A program made the translations under genes and the position numbers. Under the pieces are notes generated by a model. That model searched no databases, was not told the DNA's origin, and worked only from the letters and a program-made list of their open reading frames with translations. From Hydractinia symbiolongicarpus (taxonomy: Eukaryota; Cnidaria; Hydrozoa; Anthoathecata; Hydractiniidae), in contig NC_079889.1 of assembly GCF_029227915.1 (NCBI RefSeq), positions 6,450,001 to 6,514,000 of the forward strand: a stretch of 64,000 nt of DNA, given 5' to 3'. Positions 40,201-52,830 of this stretch are shown here, in pieces (position 1 is the stretch's first letter; each line of letters begins with the position of its first letter).

Positions 40201-41230
40201 ACTACGTGCACAGTCCATTAAAGGCTGTAACATGGCCTTTTGCAGTCTAATAAAGGCTTCACACGTAAATCACGTGGTTTCACCTGCCTGCGCAGGTTAC
40301 CATTGGACTAGTTGTTCCAGTCTCAATGCGTTACAACGTCCCAAGTCATTTTCATTAGCGCTGTGGCCTTAGAACGTTCTTAACTATGTGCACAGTCCTA
40401 TAAAGACTGTAATATGGCCTTTTGCAGTCTAATAAAGGCCTCACACGTAGATCACGTGGTTCCATCTGCCTGCGCAGGTTACCATTGTACTATTTCTTCC
40501 AGTCACAATGGGCTACAACGTCCCAAGTCATTTTCCTTAGCGCCATGGCCTTACAACACTCTTAACTACGTGCACAGTCCTATAAAGGCCGTAATATGGC
40601 CTTTTGCAGTCTAATAAAGGCTTCACACGTAAATCACGTGGTTTCACCTGCCTGCGCAGGTTACCATTGTACTATTCCTTCAAATGTCAATGCACTACAA
40701 CGTTCCAAGAGGTTTTCCTTGGCGCCGTGGCCTTACAACACTCTTAACTACGTGCACAGTCCTATAGAGGCCGTAATATGGCCTTTTGCAGTCTAATAAA
40801 GGCTTCACACGTAAATCACGTGGTTTCACCTGTCTGCTAAGGTTACCATTGGACTATTCCTTCCAGTCTCAATGCGCTACAACGTCCCAAGTCAATTTCA
40901 TTAGCGCCGTCGACTTAGAACGCGCTTAACTACGTGCACAGTCCTATAAAGGCTGTAATATGGCCTTTTGCAGTCTAATAAAGGCCTCACACGTAGATCA
41001 CGTGGTTCCATCTGCCTGCGCAGGTTACCATTGTACTATTTCTTCCAGTCTCAATGCGCTACAACGTCCCAAGTCATTTTCCTTAGCGCCATGGCCTTAC
41101 AACACTCTTAACTGCGTGCACAATCCTATAAAGGCCGTAATATGGCCTTTTACAGTCTAATAAAGGCTTCACACGTAAATCACGTGGTTTCACCTGCCTG
41201 CGCAGGTTACCAATGTACTATTCCTTCCAG
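37237..41230 (+). repeat. Duplication with 2,540 bp offset (14-mer with an 8 bp deletion)
   Basis: 37237-38690 matches 39777-41230 at offset 2,540, which is 14 monomers minus 8 bp. The matched part starts within CAATGCACTACAACGTTCC and ends within TATTCCTTC. Between the copies, 38784-39110 repeats 36972-37300 at offset 1,812, so two overlapping events of different length have shaped this region. A private substitution, CACGTGAATCACG, marks the first copy near 38637. Confidence 0.85.
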
Positions 41231-44200
41231 TCTCAATGCACTACGACGTTCCAAGAGGTTTTCCTTAGCGCCATGGCCTTACAACACTCTTAACTACGTG
41301 CACAGTCCTATAAAGGCTGTAATATGGCCTTTTGCAGTCTAATAAAGGCTTCACAATTAAATCACGTGGTTTCACCTGCCTGCGCAGGTTACCATTGGAC
41401 TATTCCTTTCAGTCTCAATGCACTACAACATTCCAAGAAGTTTTCCTTAGCGCTGTGGCCTGACAACACGCTTAACTACGTGCACAGTCCTATAAAGGCC
41501 GTAATATGGCCTTTTGCAGTCTAATAAAGGCCTCACACGTAAATCACGTGGTTTCACCTGCCTGTGCCGGTTACCATTGGACTAGTTGTTCCAGTCTCAA
41601 TTCGCTACAACGTCCCAAGTCATTTTCATTAGCGCCATCGCCTTAGAACGCTCTTAACTACATGCACAGTCCTATAAAGGCTGTAATATGGCCTTTTGCA
41701 GTCTAATAAAGGCTTCACACGTAAATCACGTGGTTTCACCTGCCTGCGCAGGTTACCAATGTACTATTCCTTCAAATGTCAATGCACTACAACGTTCCAA
41801 GAGGTTTTCCTTGGCGCCGTGGCCTTACAACACTCTTAACTACGTTCACAGTCCTATAAAGGCCGTAATATGGCCTTTTGCAGTCCAATAAAGGCCGCAG
41901 ACGTAAATCACGCGGTTTCATCTGCCTGCGCAGGTTACCATTGGACTAGTTGTTTCAGTCTCAATGCGTTACAACGTCCCAAGTCATTTTCATAAGCGCT
42001 GTGGCCTTAGAACGTTCTTAACTATGTGCACTGTCCTATAAAGACTGTAATATGGCCTTTTGCAGTCTAATAAAGGCCTCACAATTAAATCACATGGTTT
42101 CACCTGCCTGCGCAGGTTACCGTTGGACTATTCCTTACAGTCTCAATGCACTACAACGTTCCAAGAGGTTTTTCTTGGCGCTGTGGCCTTACAACACTCT
42201 TAACTACGTGCACAGTCCTATAAAGGCCGTAATATGGCCTTTTACAGTCCAATAAAGGCCGCAGACGTAAATCACACGGTTTCAGCTGCCTGCGCAGGTT
42301 ACCATTGGACTAGTCGTTTCAGTCTCAATGCGCTACAACTTCCCAAGTCATTTTCATTAGCGCCGTCGCCTTAGAACGCTCTTAACTACGTGCACAGTCC
42401 TATAAAGGCTGTAATATGGCCTTTTGCAGTCCAATAAAGGCCTCACAATTAAATCACGTGGTTTCACCTGCCTGCGCAGGTTACCGTTGGACTATTCCTA
42501 CAGTCTCAATGCACTACAACGTTCCAATAGGTTTTCCTTGGCGCTGTGGCTTTACAACACTCTTAACTACGTGCACAGTCCTATGAAGGCCGTAATATGG
42601 CCTTTTGCAGTCCAATAAAGGCCGCAGACGTAAATCACGTGGTTCCATCTGCCTGCAAAGGTTACCATTGGACTAGTTGTTCCAGTCTCAATGCACTACA
42701 ACGTTCCAAGAGGTTTTCCTTAGCGCCATGGCCTTACAACACTCTTAACTACGTGCACAGTCCTATAAAGGCCGTAATATGGCCTTTTGCAGTCTAATAA
42801 AGGCTTCACACGTAAATCACGTGGTTTCACCTGCCTGCGCAGCTTACCATTGGACTAGTCGTTCCAGTCTCAATGCGCTACAACTTCCCAAGTCATTTTC
42901 ATTAGCGCCGTCGCCTTAGAACGCTCTTAACTACGTGCACAGTCCTATAAAGGCTGTAATATGGCCTTTTGCAGTCTAATAAAGGCCTGACACGTAAATC
43001 ACGTGGTTCCATCTGCCTGCGCAGGTTACTATTGTACTATTCCTTCCAGTCTCAATGCACTACGACGTTCCAAGAGGTTTTCCTTAGCGCCATGGCCTTA
43101 CAACACTCTTAACTACGTGCACAGTCCTATAAAGGCTGTAATATGGCCTTTTGAAGTCTAATAAAGGCTTCACAATTAAATCACGTGGTTTCACCTGCCT
43201 GCGCAGGTTACCATTGGACTATTCCTTTCAGTCTCAATGCACTACAACATTCCAAGAGGTTTTCCTTAGCGCTGTGGCCTGACAACACGCTTAACTACGT
43301 GCACAGTCCTATAAAGGCCGTAATATGGCCTTTTGCAGTCTAATAAAGGCCTCACACGTAAATCACGTGGTTTCACCTGCCTGTGCCGGTTACCATTGGA
43401 CTAGTTGTTCCAGTCTCAATTCGCTACAACGTCCCAAGTCATTTTCATTAGCGCCATCGCCTTAGAACGCTCTTAACTACATGCACAGTCCTATAAAGGC
43501 TGTAATATGGCCTTTTGCAGTCTAATAAAGGCCTCACACGTAAATCACGTGGTTTCACCTGCCTGCGCAGAATACCATTGTACTATTTCTTCCAGTCTCA
43601 ATGCACTACAACGTTTCAAGAGGTTTTCCTTAGCGCCATGGCCTTACAACACTCTTAACTACGTGCACAGTCCTATAGAGGCCGTATTATGGCCTTTTGC
43701 AATCTAATAAAGGCTTCACACGTAAATCACGTGGTTTCACCTGTCTGCTAAGGTTACCATTGGACTATTCCTTCCAGTCTCAATGCGCTACAACGTCCCA
43801 AGTCATTTTCATTGGCGACGTCGCCTTAGAACGCTCTTAACTACGTGCACAGTCCTATAAAGGCTGTAATATGGCCTTTTGCTGTCTAATAAAGGCCTCA
43901 CACGTAAATCACGTGGTTCCATCTGGCTGCAAAGGTTACCATTGGACTATTCCTTCCAGTTTCTATGCGCTACAACGTTCCAAGTGGTTCTCTTTAGCGC
44001 TGTGGCCTTAGAACACTTTTAACTACGTGCACAGTGCATTAAAGGCTGTAATATGGCCTTTTGCAGTCTAATAAAGGCTTCACACGTAAATCACGTGGTT
44101 TCACCTGCCTGCGCAGAATACCATTGAACTAGTTGTTTCAGTCTCAATGCGCTACAACGTCCCAAGTCATTTTCATTAGCGCCATGGCCTTACAACACTC

Positions 44201-47200
44201 TTAACTACGTTCACAGTCCTATAAAGGCTGCAATATAGCATTTTGCAGTCTAATAAAGGCCTCACACGTAGATCACGTGGTTCTATCTGCCTGCGCAGGT
44301 TACCATTGGACTAGTTGTTCCAGTCTCAATGCGCTACAACGTCCCAAGTCATTTTCATTAGCGCCATCGCCTTAGAACGCTCTTAACTACGTGCACAGTC
44401 CTATAAAGGCTGTAATATGGCCTTTCGCAGTCTAATAAAGGCCTCACACGTAGGTCACGTGGTTCCATCTGCCTGCGCAGGTTACCATTGGACTAGTTGT
44501 TTCAATCTCAATGCGCTACAACGTCCCAAGTCATTTTCCTTAGCGCCATGGCCTTACAACACTCTTAACTACGTGCACAGTCCTATAAAGGCCGTAATAT
44601 GGCCTTTTGCAGTCTAATAAAGGCTTCACACGTAAATCACGTGGTTTCACCTGCCTGCGCAGGTTACCATTGTACTATTCCTTCAAATGTCAATGCACTA
44701 CAACGTTCCAAGAGGTTTTCCTTGGCGCCGTGGCCTTACAACACTCTTAACTACGTGCACAGTCCTATAGAGGCCGTAATATGGCCTTTTGCAGTCTAAT
44801 AAAGGCTTCACACGTAAATCACGTGGTTTCACCTGTCTGCTAAGGTTACCATTGGACTATTCCTTCCAGTCTCAATGCGCTACAACGTCCCAAGTCAATT
44901 TCATTAGCGCCGTCGACTTAGAACGCGCTTAACTACGTGCACAGTCCTATAAAGGCTGTAATATGGCCTTTTGCAGTCTAATAAAGGCCTCACACGTAGA
45001 TCACGTGGTTCCATCTGCCTGCGCAGGTTACCATTGTACTATTTCTTCCATTCTCAATGCGCTACAACGTCCCAAGTCATTTTCCTTAGCGCCATGGCCT
45101 TACAACACTCTTAACTGCGTGCACAATCCTATAAAGGCCGTAATATGGCCTTTTGCAGTCTAATAAAGGCTTCACACGTAAATCACGTGGTTTCACCTGC
45201 CTGCGCAGGTTACCAATGTACTATTCCTTCCAGTCTCAATGCACTACGACGTTCCAAGAGGTTTTCCTTAGCGCCATGGCCTTACAACACTCTTAACTAC
45301 GTGCACAGTCCTATAAAGGCTGTAATATTGCCTTTTGCAGTCTAATAAAGGCTTCACAATTAAATCACGTGGTTTCACCTGCCTGCGCAGGTTACCATTG
45401 GACTATTCCTTTCAGTCTCAATGCACTACAACATTCCAAGAAGTTTTCCTTAGCGCTGTGGCCTGACAACACGCTTAACTACGTGCACAGTCCTATAAAG
45501 GCCGTAATATGGCCTTTTGCAGTCTAATAAAGGCCTCACACGTAAATCACGTGGTTTCACCTGCCTGTGCCGGTTACCATTGGACTAGTTGTTCCAGTCT
45601 CAATTCGCTACAACGTCCCAAGTCATTTTCATTAGCGCCATCACCTTAGAACGCTCTTAACTACATGCACAGTCCTATAAAGGCTGTAATATGGCCTTTT
45701 GCAGTCTAATAAAGGCTTCACACGTAAATCACGTGGTTTCACCTGCCTGCGCAGGTTACCAATGTACTATTCCTTCAAATGTCAATGCACTACAACGTTC
45801 CAAGAGGTTTTCCTTGGCGCCGTGGCCTTACAACACTCTTAACTACGTTCACAGTCCTATAAAGGCCGTAATATGGCCTTTTGCAGTCCAATAAAGGCCG
45901 CAGACGTAAATCACGCGGTTTCATCTGCCTGCGCAGGTTACCATTGGACTAGTTGTTTCAGTCTCAATGCGTTACAACGTCCCAAGTCATTTTCATAAGC
46001 GCTGTGGCCTTAGAACGTTCTTAACTATGTGCACTGTCCTATAAAGACTGTAATATGGCCTTTTGCAGTCTAATAAAGGCCTCACAATTAAATCACATGG
46101 TTTCACCTGCCTGCGCAGGTTACCGTTGGACTATTCCTTACAGTCTCAATGCACTACAACGTTCCAAGAGGTTTTTCTTGGCGCTGTGGCCTTACAACAC
46201 TCTTAACTACGTGCACAGTCCTATAAAGGCCGTAATATGGCCTTTTACAGTCCAATAAAGGCCGCAGACGTAAATCACACGGTTTTAGCTGCCTGCGCAG
46301 GTTACCATTGGACTAGTCGTTTCAGTCTCAATGCGCTACAACTTCCCAAGTCATTTTCATTAGCGCCGTCGCCTTAGAACGCTCTTAACTACGTGCACAG
46401 TCCTATAAAGGCTGTAATATGGCCTTTTGCAGTCCAATAAAGGCCTCACAATTAAATCACGTGGTTTCACCTGCCTGCGCAGCTTACCGTTGGACTATTC
46501 CTACAGTCTCAATGCACTACAACGTTCCAATAGGTTTTCCTTGGCGCTGTGGCTTTACAACACTCTTAACTACGTGCACAGTCCTATGAAGGCCGTAATA
46601 TGGCCTTTTGCAGTCCAATAAAGGCCGCAGACGTAAATCACGTGGTTCCATCTGCCTGCAAAGGTTACCATTGGACTAGTTGTTCCAGTCTCAATGCACT
46701 ACAACGTTCCAAGAGGTTTTCCTTAGCGCCATGGCCTTACAACACTCTTAACTACGTGCACAGTCCTATAAAGGCCGTAATATGGCCTTTTGCAGTCTAA
46801 TAAAGGCTTCACACGTAAATCACGTGGTTTCACCTGCCTGCGCAGCTTACCATTGGACTAGTCGTTCCAGTCTCAATGCGCTACAACTTCCCAAGTCATT
46901 TTCATTAGCGCCGTCGCCTTAGAACGCTCTTAACTACGTGCACAGTCCTATAAAGGCTGTAATATGGCCTTTTGCAGTCTAATAAAGGCCTGACACGTAA
47001 ATCACGTGGTTCCATCTGCCTGCGCAGGTTACTATTGTACTATTCCTTCCAGTCTCAATGCACTACGACGTTCCAAGAGGTTTTCCTTAGCGCCATGGCC
47101 TTACAACACTCTTAACTACGTGCACAGTCCTATAAAGGCTGTAATATGGCCTTTTGCAGTCTAATAAAGGCTTCACAATTAAATCACGTGGTTTCACCTG

Positions 47201-48518
47201 CCTGCGCAGGTTACCATTGGACTATTCCTTTCAGTCTCAATGCACTACAACATTCCAAGAGGTTTTCCTTAGCGCTGTGGCCTGACAACACGCTTAACTA
47301 CGTGCACAGTCCTATAAAGGCCGTAATATGGCCTTTTGCAGTCTAATAAAGGCCTCACACGTAAATCACGTGGTTTCACCTGCCTGTGCCGGTTACCATT
47401 GGACTAGTTGTTCCAGTCTCAATTCGCTACAACGTCCCAAGTCATTTTCATTAGCGCCATCGCCTTAGAACGCTCTTAACTACATGCACAGTCCTATAAA
47501 GGCTGTAATATGGCCTTTTGCAGTCTAATAAAGGCCTCACACGTAAATCACGTGGTTTCACCTGCCTGCGCAGAATACCATTGTACTATTTCTTCCAGTC
47601 TCAATGCACTACAACGTTTCAAGAGGTTTTCCTTAGCGCCATGGCCTTACAACACTCTTAACTACGTGCACAGTCCTATAGAGGCCGTATTATGGCCTTT
47701 TGCAATCTAATAAAGGCTTCACACGTAAATTACGTGGTTTCACCTGTCTGCTAAGGTTACCATTGGACTATTCCTTCCAGTCTCAATGCGCTACAACGTC
47801 CCAAGTCATTTTCATTGGCGACGTCGCCTTAGAACGCTCTTAACTACGTGCACAGTCCTATAAAGGCTGTAATATGGCCTTTTGCTGTCTAATAAAGGCC
47901 TCACACGTAAATCACGTGGTTCCATCTGGCTGCAAAGGTTACCATTGGACTATTCCTTCCAGTTTCTATGCGCTACAACGTTCCAAGTGGTTCTCTTTAG
48001 CGCTGTGGCCTTAGAACACTTTTAACTACGTGCACAGTGCATTAAAGGCTGTAATATGGCCTTTTGCAGTCTAATAAAGGCTTCACACGTAAATCACGTG
48101 GTTTCACCTGCCTGCGCAGAATACCATTGAACTAGTTGTTTCAGTCTCAATGCGCTACAACGTCCCAAGTCATTTTCATTAGCGCCATGGCCTTACAACA
48201 CTCTTAACTACGTTCACAGTCCTATAAAGGCTGCAATATAGCATTTTGCAGTCTAATAAAGGCCTCACACGTAGATCACGTGGTTCTATCTGCCTGCGCA
48301 GGTTACCATTGGACTAGTTGTTCCAGTCTCAATGCGCTACAACGTCCCAAGTCATTTTCATTAGCGCCATCGCCTTAGAACGCTCTTAACTACGTGCACA
48401 GTCCTATAAAGGCTGTAATATGGCCTTTCGCAGTCTAATAAAGGCCTCACACGTAGGTCACGTGGTTCCATCTGCCTGCGCAGGTTACCATTGGACTAGT
48501 TGTTTCAATCTCAATGCG
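40513..48518 (+). repeat. 4,003 bp (22-mer) tandem pair
   Basis: 40513-44515 and 44516-48518 are in direct tandem at offset 4,003, which is 22 monomers minus a 1 bp deletion present in both (42499 and 46502). By eye I found about eight substitutions, for example CCAGTCTC/CCATTCTC (~41047/45050), ATATGGCC/ATATTGCC (~41319/45322), GCAGGTTACC/GCAGCTTACC (~42478/46481), and TTTTGAAGTC/TTTTGCAGTC (~43153/47156). That is roughly 99.8% identity. The crossover tract is CTACAACGTCCCAAGTC. Confidence 0.94.
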
Positions 48519-48711
48519 CTACAACGTCCCAAGTCATTTTCATTAGCGCCGTCGACTTAGAACGCGCTTAACTACGTGCACAGTCCTATAAAGGCTGTAA
48601 TATGGCCTTTTGCAGTCTAATAAAGGCCTCACACGTAGATCACGTGGTTCCATCTGCCTGCGCAGGTTACCATTGTACTATTTCTTCCAGTCTCAATGCA
48701 CTACAACGTTC

Positions 48712-51700
48712 CAAGAGGTTTTCCTTAGCGCCATGGTGTTACAACACTCTTAACTACGTGCACAGTCCTATAAAGGCCGAAATATGGCCTTTTGCAGTCT
48801 AATAAAGGCCTCACACGTAAATCACGTGGTTCCATCTGCCTGCAAAGGTTACCATTTGACTATTCCTTCAAATCTCAATGCACTACAACGTTCCAAGAGG
48901 TTTTCCTTGGCGCCGTGGCCTTACAACACTCTTAACTACGTGCACAGTCCTATAAAGGCCGTAATATGGCCTTTTGCAGTCCAATAAAGGCCGCAGACGT
49001 AAATCACGTGGTTTCACCTGCCTGTGCAGGTTACCATTGGACTATTCCTTCCAGTCTCAATGCGCTACAACGTCCCAAGCGGTTCTCCTTAGCGCTGTGG
49101 CCTTAGAACACTCTTAACTACGTGCACAGTCCATCAAAGGCTGCCTTTTGCAGTCTAATAAAGGCTTCACAAATAAATCACGTGGTTTCACCTGCCTGCG
49201 CAGAATACCGTTGGACTATTCCTTAGAGTCTCAATGCACTACAACGTTCCAAGAGGTTTTCCTTGGCGCTGTGGCCTTACAACACTCTTAACTACGTGCA
49301 CAGTCCTATAAAGGCCGTAATATGACCTTTTGCAGTCCAAAAAAGGCTTCACAATTAAATCACGTGGTTTCACATGCCTGCGCAGGTTACCATTGTACTA
49401 TTCCTTCAAATGTCAATGCACTACAACGTTCCAAGAGGTTTTCCTTGGCGCCGTGGCCTTACAACACTCTTAACTACGTTCACAGTCCTATAAAGGCCGA
49501 AATATGGCCTTTTGCAGTCTAATAAAGGCCTCACACGTAAATCACGTGGTTCCATCTGCCTGCGCGGGTTACCATTGTACTATTCCTTCAAATGTCAATG
49601 CACTACAACGTTCCAAGAGGTTTTCCTTGGCGCCGTTGCCTTACAACACTCTTAACTACGTTCACAGTCCTATAAAGGCCGTAATATGGCCTTTTAAAGT
49701 CCAATAAAGGCCGCAGACGTAAATCACGCGGTTTCATCTGCCTGCGCAGGTTACCATTGGACTAGTTGTTCCAGTCTCAATGCTCTACAACGTCCCAAGT
49801 CATTTTCATTAGCGCTGTTGACTTAGAACGCGCTTAACTACGTGCACAGTCCTATAAAGGCTGTAATATGGCCTTCTGCAGTCTAATAGAGGCCTCACAC
49901 GTAATTCAGGTGGTTCCATCTGCCTGCGCAGCTTACCATTGGACTATTCCTTCCAGTCTCAATGCGCTACAACGTTCCAAGAGGTTTTCCTTAGCGCCAT
50001 GGCCTTACAACACTCTTAACTACGTGCACAGTCCTATAAAGGCTGTAATATGGCCTTTTGCAGTCTAATAAAGGCCTCACACGTTAATCACGTGGTTGCA
50101 TCTGCCTGCAAAGGTTACCATTTGACTATTCCTTCAAATCTCAATGCACTACAACGTTCCAAGAGGTTTTCCTTGGCGCCGTGGCGTTACAACACTCTTA
50201 ACTACGTGCACAGTCCTATAAAGGCCGTAATATGGCCTTTTGCAGTCCAATAAAGGCTTCACATTTATATCACGTGGTTTCACCTGCCTGCGCAGGTTAC
50301 CATTGGACTATTCCTTCCAGTTTCTATGCGCTACAACGTTCCAAGTGGTTCTCTTTAGCGCTGTGGCCTTAGAACACTTTTAACTACGTGCACAGTGCAT
50401 TAAAGGCTGTAATATGGCCTTTTGCAGTCTAATAAAGGCTTCACACGTAAATCACGTGGTTCCATCTGGCTGCAAAGGTTACCATTGGACTATTCCTTCC
50501 AGTTTCTATGCGCTACAACGTTCCAAGTGGTTCTCTTTAGCGCTGTGGCCTTAGAACACTTTTAACTACGTGCACAGTGCATTAAAGGCTGTAATATGGC
50601 CTTTTGCAGTCTAATAAAGGCTTCACACGTAAATCACGTGGTTTCACCTGCCTGCGCAGAATACCATTGAACTAGTTGTTTCAGTCTCAATGCGCTACAA
50701 CGTCCCAAGTCATTTTCATTAGCGCCATGGCCTTACAACACTCTTAACTACGTTCACAGTCCTATAAAGGCTGCAATATAGCATTTTGCAGTCTAATAAA
50801 GGCCTCACACGTAGATCACGTGGTTCTATCTGCCTGCGCAGGTTACCATTGGACTAGTTGTTCCAGTCTCAATGCGCTACAACGTCCCAAGTCATTTTCA
50901 TTAGCGCCATCGCCTTAGAACGCTCTTAACTACGTGCACAGTCCTATAAAGGCTGTAATATGGCCTTTCGCAGTCTAATAAAGGCCTCACACGTAGGTCA
51001 CGTGGTTCCATCTGCCTGCGCAGGTTACCATTGGACTAGTTGTTTCAATCTCAATGCGCTACAACGTCCCAAGAGGTTTTCCTTAGCGCCATGGTGTTAC
51101 AACACTCTTAACTACGTGCACAGTCCTATAAAGGCCGAAATATGGCCTTTTGCAGTCTAATAAAGGCCTCACACGTAAATCACGTGGTTCCATCTGCCTG
51201 CAAAGGTTACCATTTGACTATTCCTTCAAATCTCAATGCACTACAACGTTCCAAGAGGTTTTCCTTGGCGCCGTGGCCTTACAACACTCTTAACTACGTG
51301 CACAGTCCTATAAAGGCCGTAATATGGCCTTTTGCAGTCCAATAAAGGCCGCAGACGTAAATCACGTGGTTTCACCTGCCTGTGCAGGTTACCATTGGAC
51401 TATTCCTTCCAGTCTCAATGCGCTACAACGTCCCAAGCGGTTCTCCTTAGCGCTGTGGCCTTAGAACACTCTTAACTACGTGCACAGTCCATCAAAGGCT
51501 GCCTTTTGCAGTCTAATAAAGGCTTCACAAATAAATCACGTGGTTTCACCTGCCTGCGCAGAATACCGTTGGACTATTCCTTAGAGTCTCAATGCACTAC
51601 AACGTTCCAAGAGGTTTTCCTTGGCGCTGTGGCCTTACAACACTCTTAACTACGTGCACAGTCCTATAAAGGCCGTAATATGACCTTTTGCAGTCCAAAA

Positions 51701-52018
51701 AAGGCTTCACAATTAAATCACGTGGTTTCACATGCCTGCGCAGGTTACCATTGTACTATTCCTTCAAATGTCAATGCACTACAACGTTCCAAGAGGTTTT
51801 CCTTGGCGCCGTGGCCTTACAACACTCTTAACTACGTTCACAGTCCTATAAAGGCCGAAATATGGCCTTTTGCAGTCTAATAAAGGCCTCACACGTAAAT
51901 CACGTGGTTCCATCTGCCTGCGCGTGTTACCATTGTACTATTCCTTCAAATGTCAATGCACTACAACGTTCCAAGAGGTTTTCCTTGGCGCCGTGGCCTT
52001 ACAACACTCTTAACTACG
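48712..52018 (+). repeat. Duplication with 2,358 bp offset (13-mer with an 8 bp deletion)
   Basis: 48712-49660 matches 51070-52018 at offset 2,358. The shared series is ATGGTGTTAC, AAAGGCCGAAAT, TTTGACTATTCC, the 8 bp-deleted monomer, ATGACCTTTTGC with CCAAAAAAGG, and CAAATGTCAATGC. The region between the copies (49.7-51.1 kb) contains a local 182 bp doublet carrying TTTCTATGCG (50232-50595). Confidence 0.86.
50960..51141 (+). repeat. Hybrid monomer
   Basis: The first ~105 bases have the variants of the monomer at 48420: CCTTTCGCAGTC, GTAGGTCACG, TTTCAATCTCAATGCGC and AACGTCCC. The remainder has those of the monomer at 48602: AAGAGGTTTTCCTTAGCG and CATGGTGTTAC. The next monomer matches 48784. 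In 48420-48783 the two parents are adjacent, so this monomer looks like the in-register product of a crossover that removed one monomer length. Confidence 0.8.
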
Positions 52019-52738
52019 TGCACAGTCCTATAAAGGCCGTAATATGGCCTTTTGCAGTCCAATAAAGGCCGCAGACGTAAATCACGTGGTTTCACCTGCC
52101 TGTGCAGGTTACCATTGGACTATTCCTTCCAGTCTCAATGCGCTACAACGTCCCAAGCGGTTCTCCTTAGCGCTGTGGCCTTAGAACACTCTTAACTACG
52201 TGCACAGTCCATCAAAGGCTGCCTTTTGCAGTCTAATAAAGGCTTCACAAATAAATCACGTGGTTTCACCTGCCTGCGCAGAATACCGTTGGACTATTCC
52301 TTAGAGTCTCAATGCACTACAACGTTCCAAGAGGTTTTCCTTGGCGCTGTGGCCTTACAACACTATTAACTACGTGCACAGTCCTATAAAGGCCGTAATA
52401 TGACCTTTTGCAGTCCAAAAAAGGCTTCACAATTAAATCACGTGGTTTCACATGCCTGCGCAGGTTACCATTGTACTATTCCTTCAAATGTCAATGCACT
52501 ACAACGTTCCAAGAGGTTTTCCTTGGCGCCGTGGCCTTACAACACTCTTAACTACGTTCACAGTCCTATAAAGGCCGAAATATGGCCTTTTGCAGTCTAA
52601 TAAAGGCCTCACACGTAAATCACGTGGTTCCATCTGCCTGCGCGGGTTACCATTGTACTATTCCTTCAAATGTCAATGCACTACAACGTTCCAAGAGGTT
52701 TTCCTTGGCGCCGTGGCCTTACAAAACTCTTAACTACG
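51235..52738 (+). repeat. 720 bp tetramer (8 bp-deleted) in tandem
   Basis: 51235-52018 matches 51955-52738 at offset 720, that is four monomers minus 8 bp, so both copies carry the same 8 bp deletion (51501 and 52221). Differences noticed are GCGTGTTACC/GCGGGTTACC, ACACTC/ACTATTAA near 52364, and ACAACACTC/ACAAAACTC near 52724. A third copy of the same tetramer lies upstream at about 48966-49660. Confidence 0.9.
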
Positions 52739-52830
52739 TTCACAGTCCTATAAAGGCCGTAATATGGCCTTTTGCAGTCCAATAAAGGCCGCAGACGTAA
52801 ATCACGCGGTTTCATCTGCCTGCGCAGGTT

